9,471 nucleotides of DNA from Syntrophomonadaceae bacterium (lineage in GTDB: Bacteria > Bacillota > Dethiobacteria > DTU022). Position numbers and translations under genes: made by a program. Numbering within the stretch: position 1 is the first letter of the stretch; each line of letters begins with the position of its first letter. Below are positions 1-6,615 of the stretch, one piece after another. The stretch is taken from contig SLHT01000097.1 of NCBI GenBank assembly GCA_007136055.1, forward strand, positions 1 to 9,471, read 5' to 3'. The notes under the pieces were generated by a model. The model had not been told where the DNA came from, did not search any database, and was given only the letters and a program-made list of their open reading frames with translations.

Positions 1-327
1 GGTATGTCGGTGGCTTCGGCGGCAGCAGAAATCAAGCAGGCCTGTCCTGATATAAAGATCAGAGAGCTGTTTAAGGGTTCGTTAAATGTTGGCCGTGATG
101 TAATGGGAACAATGGCTAACACCCTTATCCTGGCTTATGTTGGTGCAGCAATCCCGATGTTGCTGCTGGTCATGGGTTACGAAGTTGCCTGGCTAAAGGT
201 AGTCAATATGGACCTAATAGCTACGGAATTTGTTCGCGGGATTGCCGGTAGCATAGGTTTGATTGCCGCAGTGCCTGTTACAGCTGCCCTGGCCGCCTAC
301 TTTATGGGTGAGCGTGAGGAATTTTAA
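1..327 (+). CDS. YibE/F family membrane protein, C-terminal part (5' end outside window)
   Basis: The frame is open from the first base, so the visible 108 residues are the end of a longer protein. They contain a short soluble stretch (IKQACPDIKIRELFKGSLNVGRDVMGTM) broken by no signal, then hydrophobic segments around LILAYVGAAIPMLLLVMGY and an AGSIGLIAAVPVTAALAAYF segment before the charged tail GEREEF. The combination of GRDVMGTMANTLILAYVGAA and a final glycine/alanine-rich helix is characteristic of YibE/F-like proteins, multi-pass membrane proteins found widely in Firmicutes whose biochemical role is not established. The ATG at 4-6 is probably internal, since family members are several hundred residues long. 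It ends 9 bases before the convergent TraB-family gene, with no convincing terminator between them. Family assignment is fairly secure; function is unknown. Confidence 0.8.
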   Translation, partial: GMSVASAAAEIKQACPDIKIRELFKGSLNVGRDVMGTMANTLILAYVGAAIPMLLLVMGYEVAWLKVVNMDLIATEFVRGIAGSIGLIAAVPVTAALAAYFMGEREEF

Positions 328-336
328 AACAATATC

Positions 337-1527
337 TCAGGAGCCGAAAAATGTGCTGAGAAACCTGCTGATTACATCAGCACCACCGATAATCGTTCCG
401 ATTGTGCTGCCTAAATTAGCGAAGACAACTACCAGGAGGATGTGGGTGACCTTGTTGGTCCAAAACCCTTTCAAGGTGTGCATATCCTCGGAAAGGTTTT
501 CAAAGTCGACAACACTCGGTTTCCTGACCATGGCTTCGGTCAACCCGGCGAACCATCCTGCGGCGAGCAGTGGGCTTAAAGAACTGATCGGCGAAACTAC
601 GAAAGCGGTCAGGATAGCCAGGGGGTGGGCGAAAGCGAGGAGAGCCCCTAACACGCCAAGCGAACCGTTCCATAAAACCCAGCTAATCATCTGCTCTATC
701 CCTGTTGCCCTGTCGACGGAAAACGTCGAGGCGATAATAGTAATGATTAAGACGGGAACACCCCAGCCGATTACTTTTGTCATCTTAGAAGGAGGTGCCA
801 CCCTGTTTAATTCATCGAGATCGTGGTTGCTGCCCAGTTCTTTCTTGATGCCCGGAATGTGCCCTGCACCGAGTACAGCAACCACCTTGTCACCGGGGGC
901 TTCCTTGATCTTTTGAGCCAGGAATATATCCCGTTCATCGATGACTATTGCTTTAAGTTGGGGAAAAGCCTTCGAAAGCTCCTCTAAGGCAGCGCTTAGC
1001 ATATCCTGACCTTTCATTTTTTCTAACTCTTCCTCGGTTAAATCTTCATTTAAAAGCAATCCCAACATAAAGTGGAAAAACAGTTTTATCTTGCCCCAAA
1101 AGCCTATTTTCCTCCACAGCCTGAGCATGGTGATTTGAATGTCGCGATCGGCAAGACAAAGTTCGGCGCCTGTTTCTTTGGCCGAGTTTATGCCCTGCAT
1201 CATTTCTTCACCCGGGTTTATGCCGAACTTCCGGGCAAGTTTTTTCTGGTACGAGGATAAGGCCAGCTTAGCTAATAGCAAAAGCGCCTTGCCTTCCCTG
1301 ATGATCTTAACAATATCTGTATTCTTCCAGGTTTCAGTATCGATCATGGACTGGTAGCGGGCCTGGCAGAGTTCCACGCAGACAGTGTCCGGTTGTTCGG
1401 CATTTATAACTTCTTTCACTTCGTCAACACTTTTTCTGGAAACATGAGCAGTACCGATTAATATTATTTCCCGGCCGTCCAATTCCAGGCGGTGGACATT
1501 TTTACTGGTCAACAAATCACATCCCAT
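337..1527 (-). CDS. TraB/GumN-family membrane protein
   Basis: A 396-residue protein of the TraB family (pheromone shutdown protein of enterococcal plasmids and its broad bacterial, archaeal and eukaryotic relatives). Family landmarks are visible: GTAH at 25-28, the VELC glutamate at 52, ADRD at 126-129, IDERD at 196-200 and GAGHIPG at 220-226. These conserved His, Glu, Asp and Arg residues resemble those of the Tiki/EreA/TraB fold, for which metal-dependent hydrolase or peptidase activity has been proposed; that activity is not demonstrated for this branch. The C-terminal 145 residues hold about four membrane helices (roughly 252-270, 287-312, 316-333, 363-382), so the N-terminal domain likely faces the cytoplasm. 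The ATG at 1527 has only a weak ribosome binding site; TTG codons at residues 5-6 are alternatives, but homologues begin near here (RLELDGREIILIGTAHVS). It follows the rRNA methyltransferase on the same strand with a 145-base gap. Confidence 0.88.
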   Translation of the reverse strand: MGCDLLTSKNVHRLELDGREIILIGTAHVSRKSVDEVKEVINAEQPDTVCVELCQARYQSMIDTETWKNTDIVKIIREGKALLLLAKLALSSYQKKLARKFGINPGEEMMQGINSAKETGAELCLADRDIQITMLRLWRKIGFWGKIKLFFHFMLGLLLNEDLTEEELEKMKGQDMLSAALEELSKAFPQLKAIVIDERDIFLAQKIKEAPGDKVVAVLGAGHIPGIKKELGSNHDLDELNRVAPPSKMTKVIGWGVPVLIITIIASTFSVDRATGIEQMISWVLWNGSLGVLGALLAFAHPLAILTAFVVSPISSLSPLLAAGWFAGLTEAMVRKPSVVDFENLSEDMHTLKGFWTNKVTHILLVVVFANLGSTIGTIIGGADVISRFLSTFFGS

Positions 1528-1672
1528 ATTGTTTCTAACTTACCATCAGTAATAATAACATATTTTAAGGCAGCGAGGTAATTAATATCAGCCGTTTTAA
1601 ACTTTTCGATGCTGCCGCTTCCTTGCGGGCCGGCTCCCCAAACTTTCCGCCCTGCTCACGATCTTAATAAGT
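1528..1672. other. Intergenic gap with short unassigned minus-strand open frames
   Basis: No terminator with a U-tract is evident here on the minus strand, so the methyltransferase and TraB genes may be co-transcribed. Two minus-strand frames look mildly protein-like: a 29-codon frame starting with an ATG that overlaps the methyltransferase stop (begins MKTDKLIKIVSRAESLG), and, shifted one base, a longer stop-free stretch ending in ITDGKLETIWDVIC that overlaps the TraB start. Neither is a credible gene alone; together they could be a frameshifted remnant of a small gene. I recognise no family. Confidence 0.25.
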
Positions 1673-3046
1673 TTATCTGTTTTCATTATCGATCAAAACT
1701 ACGCTTTCTATGTGGCTGGTATGCGGGAACATGTCGACAGGTTGAACCTCCCGGATGGAAAAATTATTTTGGTGCAGCAGTTTCAAATCGCGAGCCAGGG
1801 TTGCCGGGTTGCAGGAAATGTAGACGATGCGCCCTGGGGCGGCTTTAACGATGGCGTCAAGCAGGGTAGTGGAGCAGCCGCCGCGGGGCGGGTTGAGGAA
1901 GATGGTTTTGGGGTGCTCGCCTTTAAATAACAATGACGGGTCTCTTTCAACCCGGGTCTTGATAAATTCAACATTATCGGTATTATTTGCTTTCGCGTTA
2001 GCCCTGGCGTCAGTTATGGATGCCCTTGAGGAATCCACCCCGACTACTTTTTCTGCCCTGGTGCTTAAATAAAGGGAGAAGTTGCCCGTGCCGCAGTACA
2101 GATCAAAAGCGGTGTGGGGTCTGCCGGCCATTGAGGCAGCCTGCTTGTAAAGTGCACCGGATTGCAGGGAATTAACCTGGAAAAATGAGCGGGGGGATAT
2201 GCGGTAACGGTGCCTTCCTATTGTTTCTTCGATGTACGGTCGACTGAAAAGGGGAAAACTGCGGATACCTTTTTGCCCGGTCAGCTCCAACACAATTCCG
2301 GCCGGCTCTTTTCTGGCTTCCGCACTGATCAGGTCGCCCAGTTTTTTTAAGCGGTCATCTGAACTTTTTATTCCCGGGTCCGGGCCTGTCAGCGTAACCA
2401 GGCATTCAGATGTAGCGAAGGACGTGCGCATAGTGACGTCCGTAATGGGTAGTTTTTCGGCATCCGCCTTCATTTCAGTATCAAAATATTTTTGCAGGGC
2501 TATGCGGACGGCGTTAATCATTTCTGCATTTACCGGGTGCTGCACAAGGCAGTCTTCAATGTTGATGATCCGGTTGCTTTTTATTTCGTAAAAGCCTACG
2601 TTTATCTGCCCGCTTTCCAGGCCGATATGAACCTGGGCCTTGTTGCGGAAGCGCCACGGGTCTTCCATTCCCCTGGGAGGCAAAACTGCAGGTTCGATTT
2701 TGGCAATTCGCCTCAGGGATTCAGCGACCTTTTTTTGTTTCCAGTCCAGTTGTTGTTTGTAAGCCAGGTGCTGCAGCTGGCATCCGCCGCAGTGATCGTA
2801 GTAAGGGCAGGGCGGGTTTACCCGGTGCGGAGACGAACCGATCCTTTTAAGCAGAACTGCTTCAGCATAATTTTTATGGACTGTGCCGATGCGTGTTTCA
2901 ACCACTTCACCGGGCAGCGCTCCGGGAATAAACAGGGTGAAACCTGCTGTTTTGCCTACCCCTTCTCCACGGTGGTTAAGATCGCTGATTTCTACCGTAT
3001 ATTTATCCCCTTTCGCGCAGGGCAGCCCGTCAACTTTTTTTGTCAT
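1673..3046 (-). CDS. rlmD: 23S rRNA (uracil-C5)-methyltransferase, TrmA/RumA family
   Basis: A 457-residue S-adenosylmethionine-dependent enzyme that methylates C5 of a uridine in 23S rRNA (RlmD/RlmCD type). Domains in order: an N-terminal TRAM RNA-binding domain (about 12-70); cysteines C80-x5-C86-x2-C89 with C166 (NIEDC), the pattern that binds a [4Fe-4S] cluster in RumA; a central RNA-recognition region; and a C-terminal Rossmann methyltransferase. Motif I is DLYCGTGNFS (315-324), FFQVN is at 288-292, NPPRGGC at 385-391, the catalytic nucleophile is expected at C412 in ISCNPATLARD, and the general base at E447 in HTSHIE. All key residues are present and length is normal. The ATG at 3046 is preceded by GAGGTG at a good distance. 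Firmicutes often carry several paralogues of this family, so the exact target base (U747, U1939 or both in E. coli numbering) cannot be told; the symbol is by family resemblance. Confidence 0.92.
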   Translation of the reverse strand: MTKKVDGLPCAKGDKYTVEISDLNHRGEGVGKTAGFTLFIPGALPGEVVETRIGTVHKNYAEAVLLKRIGSSPHRVNPPCPYYDHCGGCQLQHLAYKQQLDWKQKKVAESLRRIAKIEPAVLPPRGMEDPWRFRNKAQVHIGLESGQINVGFYEIKSNRIINIEDCLVQHPVNAEMINAVRIALQKYFDTEMKADAEKLPITDVTMRTSFATSECLVTLTGPDPGIKSSDDRLKKLGDLISAEARKEPAGIVLELTGQKGIRSFPLFSRPYIEETIGRHRYRISPRSFFQVNSLQSGALYKQAASMAGRPHTAFDLYCGTGNFSLYLSTRAEKVVGVDSSRASITDARANAKANNTDNVEFIKTRVERDPSLLFKGEHPKTIFLNPPRGGCSTTLLDAIVKAAPGRIVYISCNPATLARDLKLLHQNNFSIREVQPVDMFPHTSHIESVVLIDNENR

Positions 3047-3074
3047 TCAGACACCTCGATTATTTGATGGAATG

Positions 3075-3098
3075 AAAAACCCTGCGGCCCACGCAGAG
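3075..3098 (-). terminator. Intrinsic terminator of the GlsB/YeaQ-type gene
   Basis: Read on the minus strand, a 7-bp stem (CTCTGCG / CGCAGGG with one G-U pair) closes a 5-base loop (TGGGC) and is followed directly by TTTTT. It lies 27 bases past the stop codon of the small membrane protein gene and upstream of the methyltransferase ribosome binding site, so the small gene is probably a separate transcript. Confidence 0.7.
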
Positions 3099-3125
3099 CT
3101 TTAGTTTTGTTCATTTTGTTTAACA

Positions 3126-3377
3126 TTAAATCTTTGCCAGCCTGGCTATGTAGAGCACACCCACGGCTCCCAGGAAGGCAACAATAATGGTGCTCGGGTT
3201 AAGGCCGGTGATCGGGTTGTGGATATTAAAAAGGGCGCCGGCCAGCCACCCGCCGACCAGGGCCCCGACAACTCCGATTACAATATTGCCGAAACAGCCA
3301 AAACCCCTGCCCTTCATCACCAGGCCAGCCAGCCAGCCGGCAATTATTCCTACCAAAATCCAGGTTAAAAGCCCCAC
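3126..3377 (-). CDS. GlsB/YeaQ/YmgE-family small membrane protein
   Basis: An 83-residue, very hydrophobic, glycine-rich protein of the transglycosylase-associated/GlsB/YeaQ/YmgE family, small inner-membrane proteins linked to general stress responses; molecular function is unclear. Three membrane segments are apparent: 3-21 (LLTWILVGIIAGWLAGLVM), about 29-50 (FGNIVIGVVGALVGGWLAGALF) and about 63-80 (TIIVAFLGAVGVLYIARL), separated by the family's short glycine turn KGRGFGCFG. A GTG at 3386 is possible, but GAGGTGAT at 3389-3382 is an almost perfect complement of the 16S rRNA tail and would overlap that codon; it places the start at the GTG at 3377, giving MGLLTWILVG, which matches the usual family N-terminus. 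Its own promoter and terminator make it monocistronic. Confidence 0.88.
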   Translation of the reverse strand: MGLLTWILVGIIAGWLAGLVMKGRGFGCFGNIVIGVVGALVGGWLAGALFNIHNPITGLNPSTIIVAFLGAVGVLYIARLAKI

Positions 3378-3381
3378 ATTT

Positions 3382-3389
3382 ATCACCTC
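3382..3389 (-). promoter_or_regulatory. Ribosome binding site that fixes the GTG start at 3377
   Basis: The minus strand reads GAGGTGAT here, matching the canonical anti-Shine-Dalgarno complement, four to six bases before the GTG at 3377. The site overlaps the alternative GTG at 3384-3386, which argues against that longer start. Confidence 0.65.
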
Positions 3390-3395
3390 AGCAGA

Positions 3396-3424
3396 ATTTT
3401 ATCATGTATAAATTTAATCTACAA
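3396..3424 (-). promoter_or_regulatory. Sigma-A-type promoter of the GlsB/YeaQ-type gene
   Basis: On the minus strand a -35 box TTGTAG (3424-3419) is separated by 17 bases from a -10 box TAAAAT (3401-3396), giving a short leader before the ribosome binding site at 3389-3382. Spacing is ideal and both boxes match consensus in four to five positions. A stress-sigma promoter cannot be excluded. Confidence 0.5.
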
Positions 3425-3473
3425 CTTACGGTACTGTGGAACTGTAAAAATCAATTATTTATCATAATAGTAA

Positions 3474-3791
3474 AGAAGTAAAGGGGCTGAACAGCCGCTG
3501 CCGGTAGAAGATATGGACTTTGCATTAATGGACTGCCGGGGCTACTCTGCTTATAATTTGAACATTCAGGAAACAACTATCCTTGGCGAACCGGCCCTGC
3601 TCGGTCTTTACAGGTTGAGTCTTGAAAAAGGCAGCATTAAAGACCTGGCAGAATATGGTTTTCGCCAAAGTCGGTAAAATGAAACCATGACAGGACTTGG
3701 CGGGTTTAAGGGTTCTTTTACTAATGCTTCGGCAGGCCGGTTGGAAGAAGCGGAAGAGATTATCGGGCGGCGGGCGAGTGATGATTATTAA
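3474..3791 (+). pseudogene. Broken reading frame, probable remnant of an unidentified gene
   Basis: This is the main content of the roughly 430-base stretch (3378-3806) without an intact gene. One plus-strand frame runs from 3474 to a TAA at 3789-3791, interrupted only by a TAA at 3675-3677. The first part reads KGAEQPLPVEDMDFALMDCR and on through ILGEPALLGLYRLSLEKGSI to FRQSR; after the stop the same frame resumes as NETMTGLGGFKGS and ends RLEEAEEIIGRRASDDY. The composition is balanced and protein-like on both sides of the stop, which is unexpected for random sequence. There is no good ribosome binding site before the ATG at 3513, so the upstream part may be missing. I do not recognise the family. 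It could also be chance openness; a minus-strand frame at 3525-3800 overlaps it and looks like a shadow. Confidence 0.4.
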
Positions 3792-3806
3792 GTCCGTCAA
3801 AAAGGC

Positions 3807-4187
3807 TCAGCTTTCCTCCATGATGATTTGAAGGGGCATATCAAGTTCGTATATAATATAGAAACGGGAGAACATGCGCGCCTCGATAAAAAGTTCTGTG
3901 TTATTTCTATGATAAAAGATTCCCGCACCCAGGCGGTCTTTGAGCCGCCAGCCGTAACCGGCCAGGTATTCACTCAGCGCGGTTTCAGGTCCGACTTTTT
4001 GAATCAGCTTATAGTCTGCTACGGCAACGAGGTTCCGGCCGGTTAATTCCAGGAGGATAAGGCCCCATAAGATCGGTAGGGGATTGCCTTCCTGGAAAAT
4101 GACAGGCCATATATAAGCGGAAAAAAGCAGCAGGACAATAATCAGGATTGTAATAATCAGCAGGTTTGCGGTTTTCATTTTTTTCAT
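3807..4187 (-). CDS. Small membrane protein of unknown function
   Basis: A 126-residue protein with a lysine-rich N-terminus (MKKMKTANLL), a strong hydrophobic helix at about 8-30 and a second hydrophobic stretch at about 36-55 (LPILWGLILLELTGRNLVAV). The remaining 70 residues are soluble and mixed in charge (SEYLAGYGWRLKDRLGAG, FYHRNNTELFIEARMF), ending DMPLQIIMEES. The open frame extends 15 codons upstream, but the ATG at 4187 has AAGAAAGGGA just before it and gives a natural membrane-protein N-terminus, so I chose it. It lies 75 bases downstream of the MATE exporter on the same strand and could be co-transcribed with it. I recognise no family; a membrane-anchored accessory role is only a guess from position. 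Confidence 0.65.
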   Translation of the reverse strand: MKKMKTANLLIITILIIVLLLFSAYIWPVIFQEGNPLPILWGLILLELTGRNLVAVADYKLIQKVGPETALSEYLAGYGWRLKDRLGAGIFYHRNNTELFIEARMFSRFYIIYELDMPLQIIMEES

Positions 4188-4262
4188 TAAGAGTTCCCTT
4201 TCTTGCAGTTCGCTGTGACAAGCAGATGGCAACAGGGTAAGTGCTTCCTCTTATATCTCCGG

Positions 4263-5654
4263 TCAGGAGTTTGCGGCTGAACTGGTTTCCGAACACAATT
4301 TCACTCTGCTCAGTTTGTCGGAGAAGAAATAATCGCGGTGACGTTTTATTAAACAGAGCGCCAGTAAAAATGAAAACATCTCAGCCAGGGGGAAAGCAAT
4401 CCAAACCCCGGTTAAGCCGAAAAGAACTGGCAGCAGGAGCAGCAGGGGTATTAAGAATATAACCTGCCTGGCAAGCGACATTATGAAGGCTTCCTTTCCC
4501 TTGCCCAGGGCTTGAAACACCCCGCCTGTGATCATCTGCACACCGACAGTCATTGAAAGGGCAAACATGATGCGCAGCGCGCTTTGCCCCATTGCGATCG
4601 CCTCCGGGTCAGTGGTAAAGACCCTCATAAGGGCTCCCGGAATGGCCATTACCAGCAAAAAGGCAGCGCAGGAGATCATGGTAGAAACTTTAAGAGATAG
4701 GATAATCGATTCGTTGACTCGTATTTTCTTCCCGGCCCCGTAATTAAAACCGACCAGGGGCAGCATGCCCTGAACGACCCCCAGGATTGGCATTAACGTA
4801 AACATCATCACCCTGTGAATAATGCCGAGAACGGCAATAGCCAGGTCTCCGCCGTAGTAAATCAGCATATTGTTGGCGATAATCAGCATAACGCTGGCAG
4901 AGCCCTGGCGGGCAAAAGCAGAAGCGCCCACGGCCATTATCTCCTTAATCAGGGCAAAGTCAGGGGTCAGGTAGAGCAATCGGATAGAGAGGCTGCTTTT
5001 CCCTGAAAAAAAATAAACCAGCAGGTAAACGGCAGTGATGCCCTGGGCGGCAACTGTACCGTAAGCTGCCCCTTTGATCCCCATATTCAGGGCAAACATG
5101 AATAAAGGCGTGAATAAAATATTCAGGACCGAGGACATGATCATGGTCAGCATGGCTACCCGGGCATTTCCTTCGGCGCGGACAATATTGTTGATGGAGA
5201 AACCGAAAGCGAAAGATATTGTCCCGTAGAGGATTATCCCCAGGTAATCTATGGCGTAAGGCATAATTGTTTTGCTTGCTCCAAAAAGCTTTAGCATAGG
5301 GGTTAAATAGGCCAGGCCGAGAAATGCCCCGATCAGGCTGACGATTATAATCATACTTAAGATATTGCCGAAAGCGCGGTTAGCCTTATCGGGATCATCT
5401 GCCCCCAGGGACCTGGATATAACCGAGCCGCCGCCGATACCCAGGGCTCCGGCCAGGGCCAGGAAGAACAGCTGGACAGGAAATGAAATAGCTACGGCAG
5501 CCACACCGACAGTGCCGACCCCCCTTGCGATATAAATAGTATCGATTACGCTATGTAGGGCCATAACCAGCATGCCGACCGTAGCAGGTACGGCCAGGCT
5601 GACGAGCAGGGAGGGTACGGGATCCCTGCCTAACCTTTCACTTTGTTCTCTCAA
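4263..5654 (-). CDS. MATE-family multidrug/cation antiporter
   Basis: A 463-residue polytopic membrane protein of the MATE (multidrug and toxic compound extrusion) family, which exports drugs or metabolites in exchange for Na+ or H+. The N-terminal region (GRDPVPSLLVSLAVPATVGM, then LHSVIDTIYIARGVG) and the GGGSVISRSLGADDPDKAN loop match the family signature, and the internal repeat is visible in FNYGAGKKIRVNES in the second half. About twelve hydrophobic helices and the total length are normal. The start is a TTG at 5654: AGGAG at 5667-5663 sits 8 bases upstream, a stop codon lies five codons before it, and no ATG is available. The C-terminal tail (SRVKLCSETSSAANS) is short and polar. Promoter and palindromic operator candidate are at 5686-5722. 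Substrate cannot be predicted. Confidence 0.92.
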   Translation of the reverse strand: MREQSERLGRDPVPSLLVSLAVPATVGMLVMALHSVIDTIYIARGVGTVGVAAVAISFPVQLFFLALAGALGIGGGSVISRSLGADDPDKANRAFGNILSMIIIVSLIGAFLGLAYLTPMLKLFGASKTIMPYAIDYLGIILYGTISFAFGFSINNIVRAEGNARVAMLTMIMSSVLNILFTPLFMFALNMGIKGAAYGTVAAQGITAVYLLVYFFSGKSSLSIRLLYLTPDFALIKEIMAVGASAFARQGSASVMLIIANNMLIYYGGDLAIAVLGIIHRVMMFTLMPILGVVQGMLPLVGFNYGAGKKIRVNESIILSLKVSTMISCAAFLLVMAIPGALMRVFTTDPEAIAMGQSALRIMFALSMTVGVQMITGGVFQALGKGKEAFIMSLARQVIFLIPLLLLLPVLFGLTGVWIAFPLAEMFSFLLALCLIKRHRDYFFSDKLSRVKLCSETSSAANS

Positions 5655-5685
5655 AAAATCAACTCCTGACTAAAGCCGCGTTAAC

Positions 5686-5704
5686 TGCAGTATATTATAC
5701 TGCA
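5686..5704. promoter_or_regulatory. Perfect 19-bp palindrome, candidate repressor operator
   Basis: TGCAGTATA, a single central T, then TATACTGCA: two 9-base arms that are exact reverse complements. It covers the whole -10 box of the MATE promoter. Size, symmetry and location fit the operator of a dimeric repressor of the MarR, TetR or GntR kind, which commonly control multidrug exporters. No such regulator gene is in the window. It is too tightly closed (1-base centre) to be a good RNA hairpin. Confidence 0.5.
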
Positions 5705-5722
5705 AAAACAGTTCTCTGCCTA
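5694..5722 (-). promoter_or_regulatory. Promoter of the MATE exporter gene
   Basis: On the minus strand a perfect -10 box TATAAT (5699-5694) lies 17 bases from a -35 box TAGGCA (5722-5717, four of six matches). The predicted leader is about 35 bases before the TTG start at 5654. The -10 box is inside a 19-bp palindrome, which suggests control by a repressor. Confidence 0.55.
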
Positions 5723-5740
5723 TTTTGTTTCAATCATAGC

Positions 5741-5768
5741 TTGATAATAAAAGCAGATATGGTAAAAT
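5741..5768 (+). promoter_or_regulatory. Sigma-A-type promoter of the lipoprotein gene
   Basis: TTGATA (5741-5746) and TAAAAT (5763-5768) separated by 16 bases, each matching consensus in five of six positions. It faces away from the MATE promoter and would give a leader of about 80 bases before the lipoprotein ATG at 5855. Confidence 0.5.
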
Positions 5769-5854
5769 GACAAAGGTAAGCAAGGTTGTTTAATAAATGA
5801 TATTACCTGTGCCTGGTTTATATTTAACATAAAGGAAGCCTATGGAGGTTGGTT

Positions 5855-6535
5855 ATGATTTGTAAAAAAATGCTGGCGGTAAGCTTTGTTTCATTTTTAC
5901 TTATAGTGACAGGTTGTGGGGACAGTGATACTATTCCTGAAGAAGATGGCATTTCGATTGAAGTAGCTAATAATACCGAAGAGATTGTTATAACCTATGC
6001 CGCATTTTTCGGAGAAGATTTAGATGAATGGGGAGAAGATTTGCTCGGCGACGAAGTAATAGCGCCGGGAGAGACAGTTACTTTTGTCCTCCCTGAAGGC
6101 GAATACGATTTATCGCTCTTTAACCAGGATTTTTTTGTCATCAATTCAACATTTAATATATCGGAAGACATAAGAGTTGATGTTGGCGGTGGTGGGAAGG
6201 TCCCTGTTTTAGTCCAGAATACTTCCGATCATGACATATTGTTCTTTTTTGTTTTACCGAGTGAACTTATTGATTTTGATCCCGTAAACGCTGAAGATGA
6301 AACTTTAGATGAAGACTGGGCGGAAACCTGGGCTGAAATCTGGGAAGATGAAGATATTTTTAAGTACCAATTGCTTGATGATCGGGAGGTCATCATAGCT
6401 GAAAACGGCCGCCGGTTTTTCTTCATAGCCCCGGGAACATATGATTTTTTAGTTGTAAACGAGGAAATTGAGCCTTTCTTTGATTGGGGTGTTGAAATAG
6501 AAGAAGATGACAGAAAAGTAATAACGGTTCAGTAA
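5855..6535 (+). CDS. Acidic two-repeat lipoprotein of unknown function
   Basis: A 226-residue predicted lipoprotein. The N-terminus has lysines (MICKKM), a hydrophobic core (LAVSFVSFLLIV) and a lipobox VTG-C21, so the mature protein should be lipid-anchored outside the membrane by Cys21. The rest is strongly acidic. Two halves look related: about 34-92 (EVANNTEEIVITYAAF ... DEVIAPGETVTFVLPEGEYD) and about 117-203 (VLVQNTSDHDILFFFVL ... REVIIAENGRRFFFIAPGTYDFL), consistent with a duplicated beta-sandwich-like domain, with an Asp/Glu/Trp-rich insertion at 141-168 in the second. The ATG at 5855 is chosen over the TTG at 5849 because GGAGG at 5844-5848 abuts the TTG but is 6 bases from the ATG. 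Base composition is visibly more AT-rich than the flanking genes, which hints at a separate origin. No family recognised. Confidence 0.75.
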   Translation: MICKKMLAVSFVSFLLIVTGCGDSDTIPEEDGISIEVANNTEEIVITYAAFFGEDLDEWGEDLLGDEVIAPGETVTFVLPEGEYDLSLFNQDFFVINSTFNISEDIRVDVGGGGKVPVLVQNTSDHDILFFFVLPSELIDFDPVNAEDETLDEDWAETWAEIWEDEDIFKYQLLDDREVIIAENGRRFFFIAPGTYDFLVVNEEIEPFFDWGVEIEEDDRKVITVQ

Positions 6536-6615
6536 GTTTGCTTGTATCGCTAGATGGGGCAAACACCAAGCTGGTAAAATTTATAGTTTGGGAAGTTGAA
6601 TTGGCCTGCCGCAGA

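Noticed and set aside
336..360. CTCAG / CTGAG inverted repeat between YibE/F and TraB genes
   Set aside because: Five-bp stem with a 15-base loop inside the TraB coding end and no U-tract.
263..916. 217-codon plus-strand open frame
   Set aside because: Lies antisense to the TraB-family gene, whose motifs and membrane helices are clear; the plus-strand translation has no recognisable domain.
2492..3067. 191-codon plus-strand open frame
   Set aside because: Antisense shadow of the N-terminal half of the rRNA methyltransferase, including its Fe-S cysteine region.
3675..3677. In-frame stop at 3675 as a second recoded codon
   Set aside because: It is TAA, not TGA, so selenocysteine is excluded, and no TAA recoding is expected in this kind of organism.
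3525..3800. 91-codon minus-strand open frame
   Set aside because: No credible ribosome binding site, odd composition, and it lies opposite the more protein-like broken plus-strand frame.
6536..6564. GTTTGC / GCAAAC inverted repeat as a terminator of the lipoprotein gene
   Set aside because: Six-bp stem with a 17-base loop and no U-tract; too weak to call.
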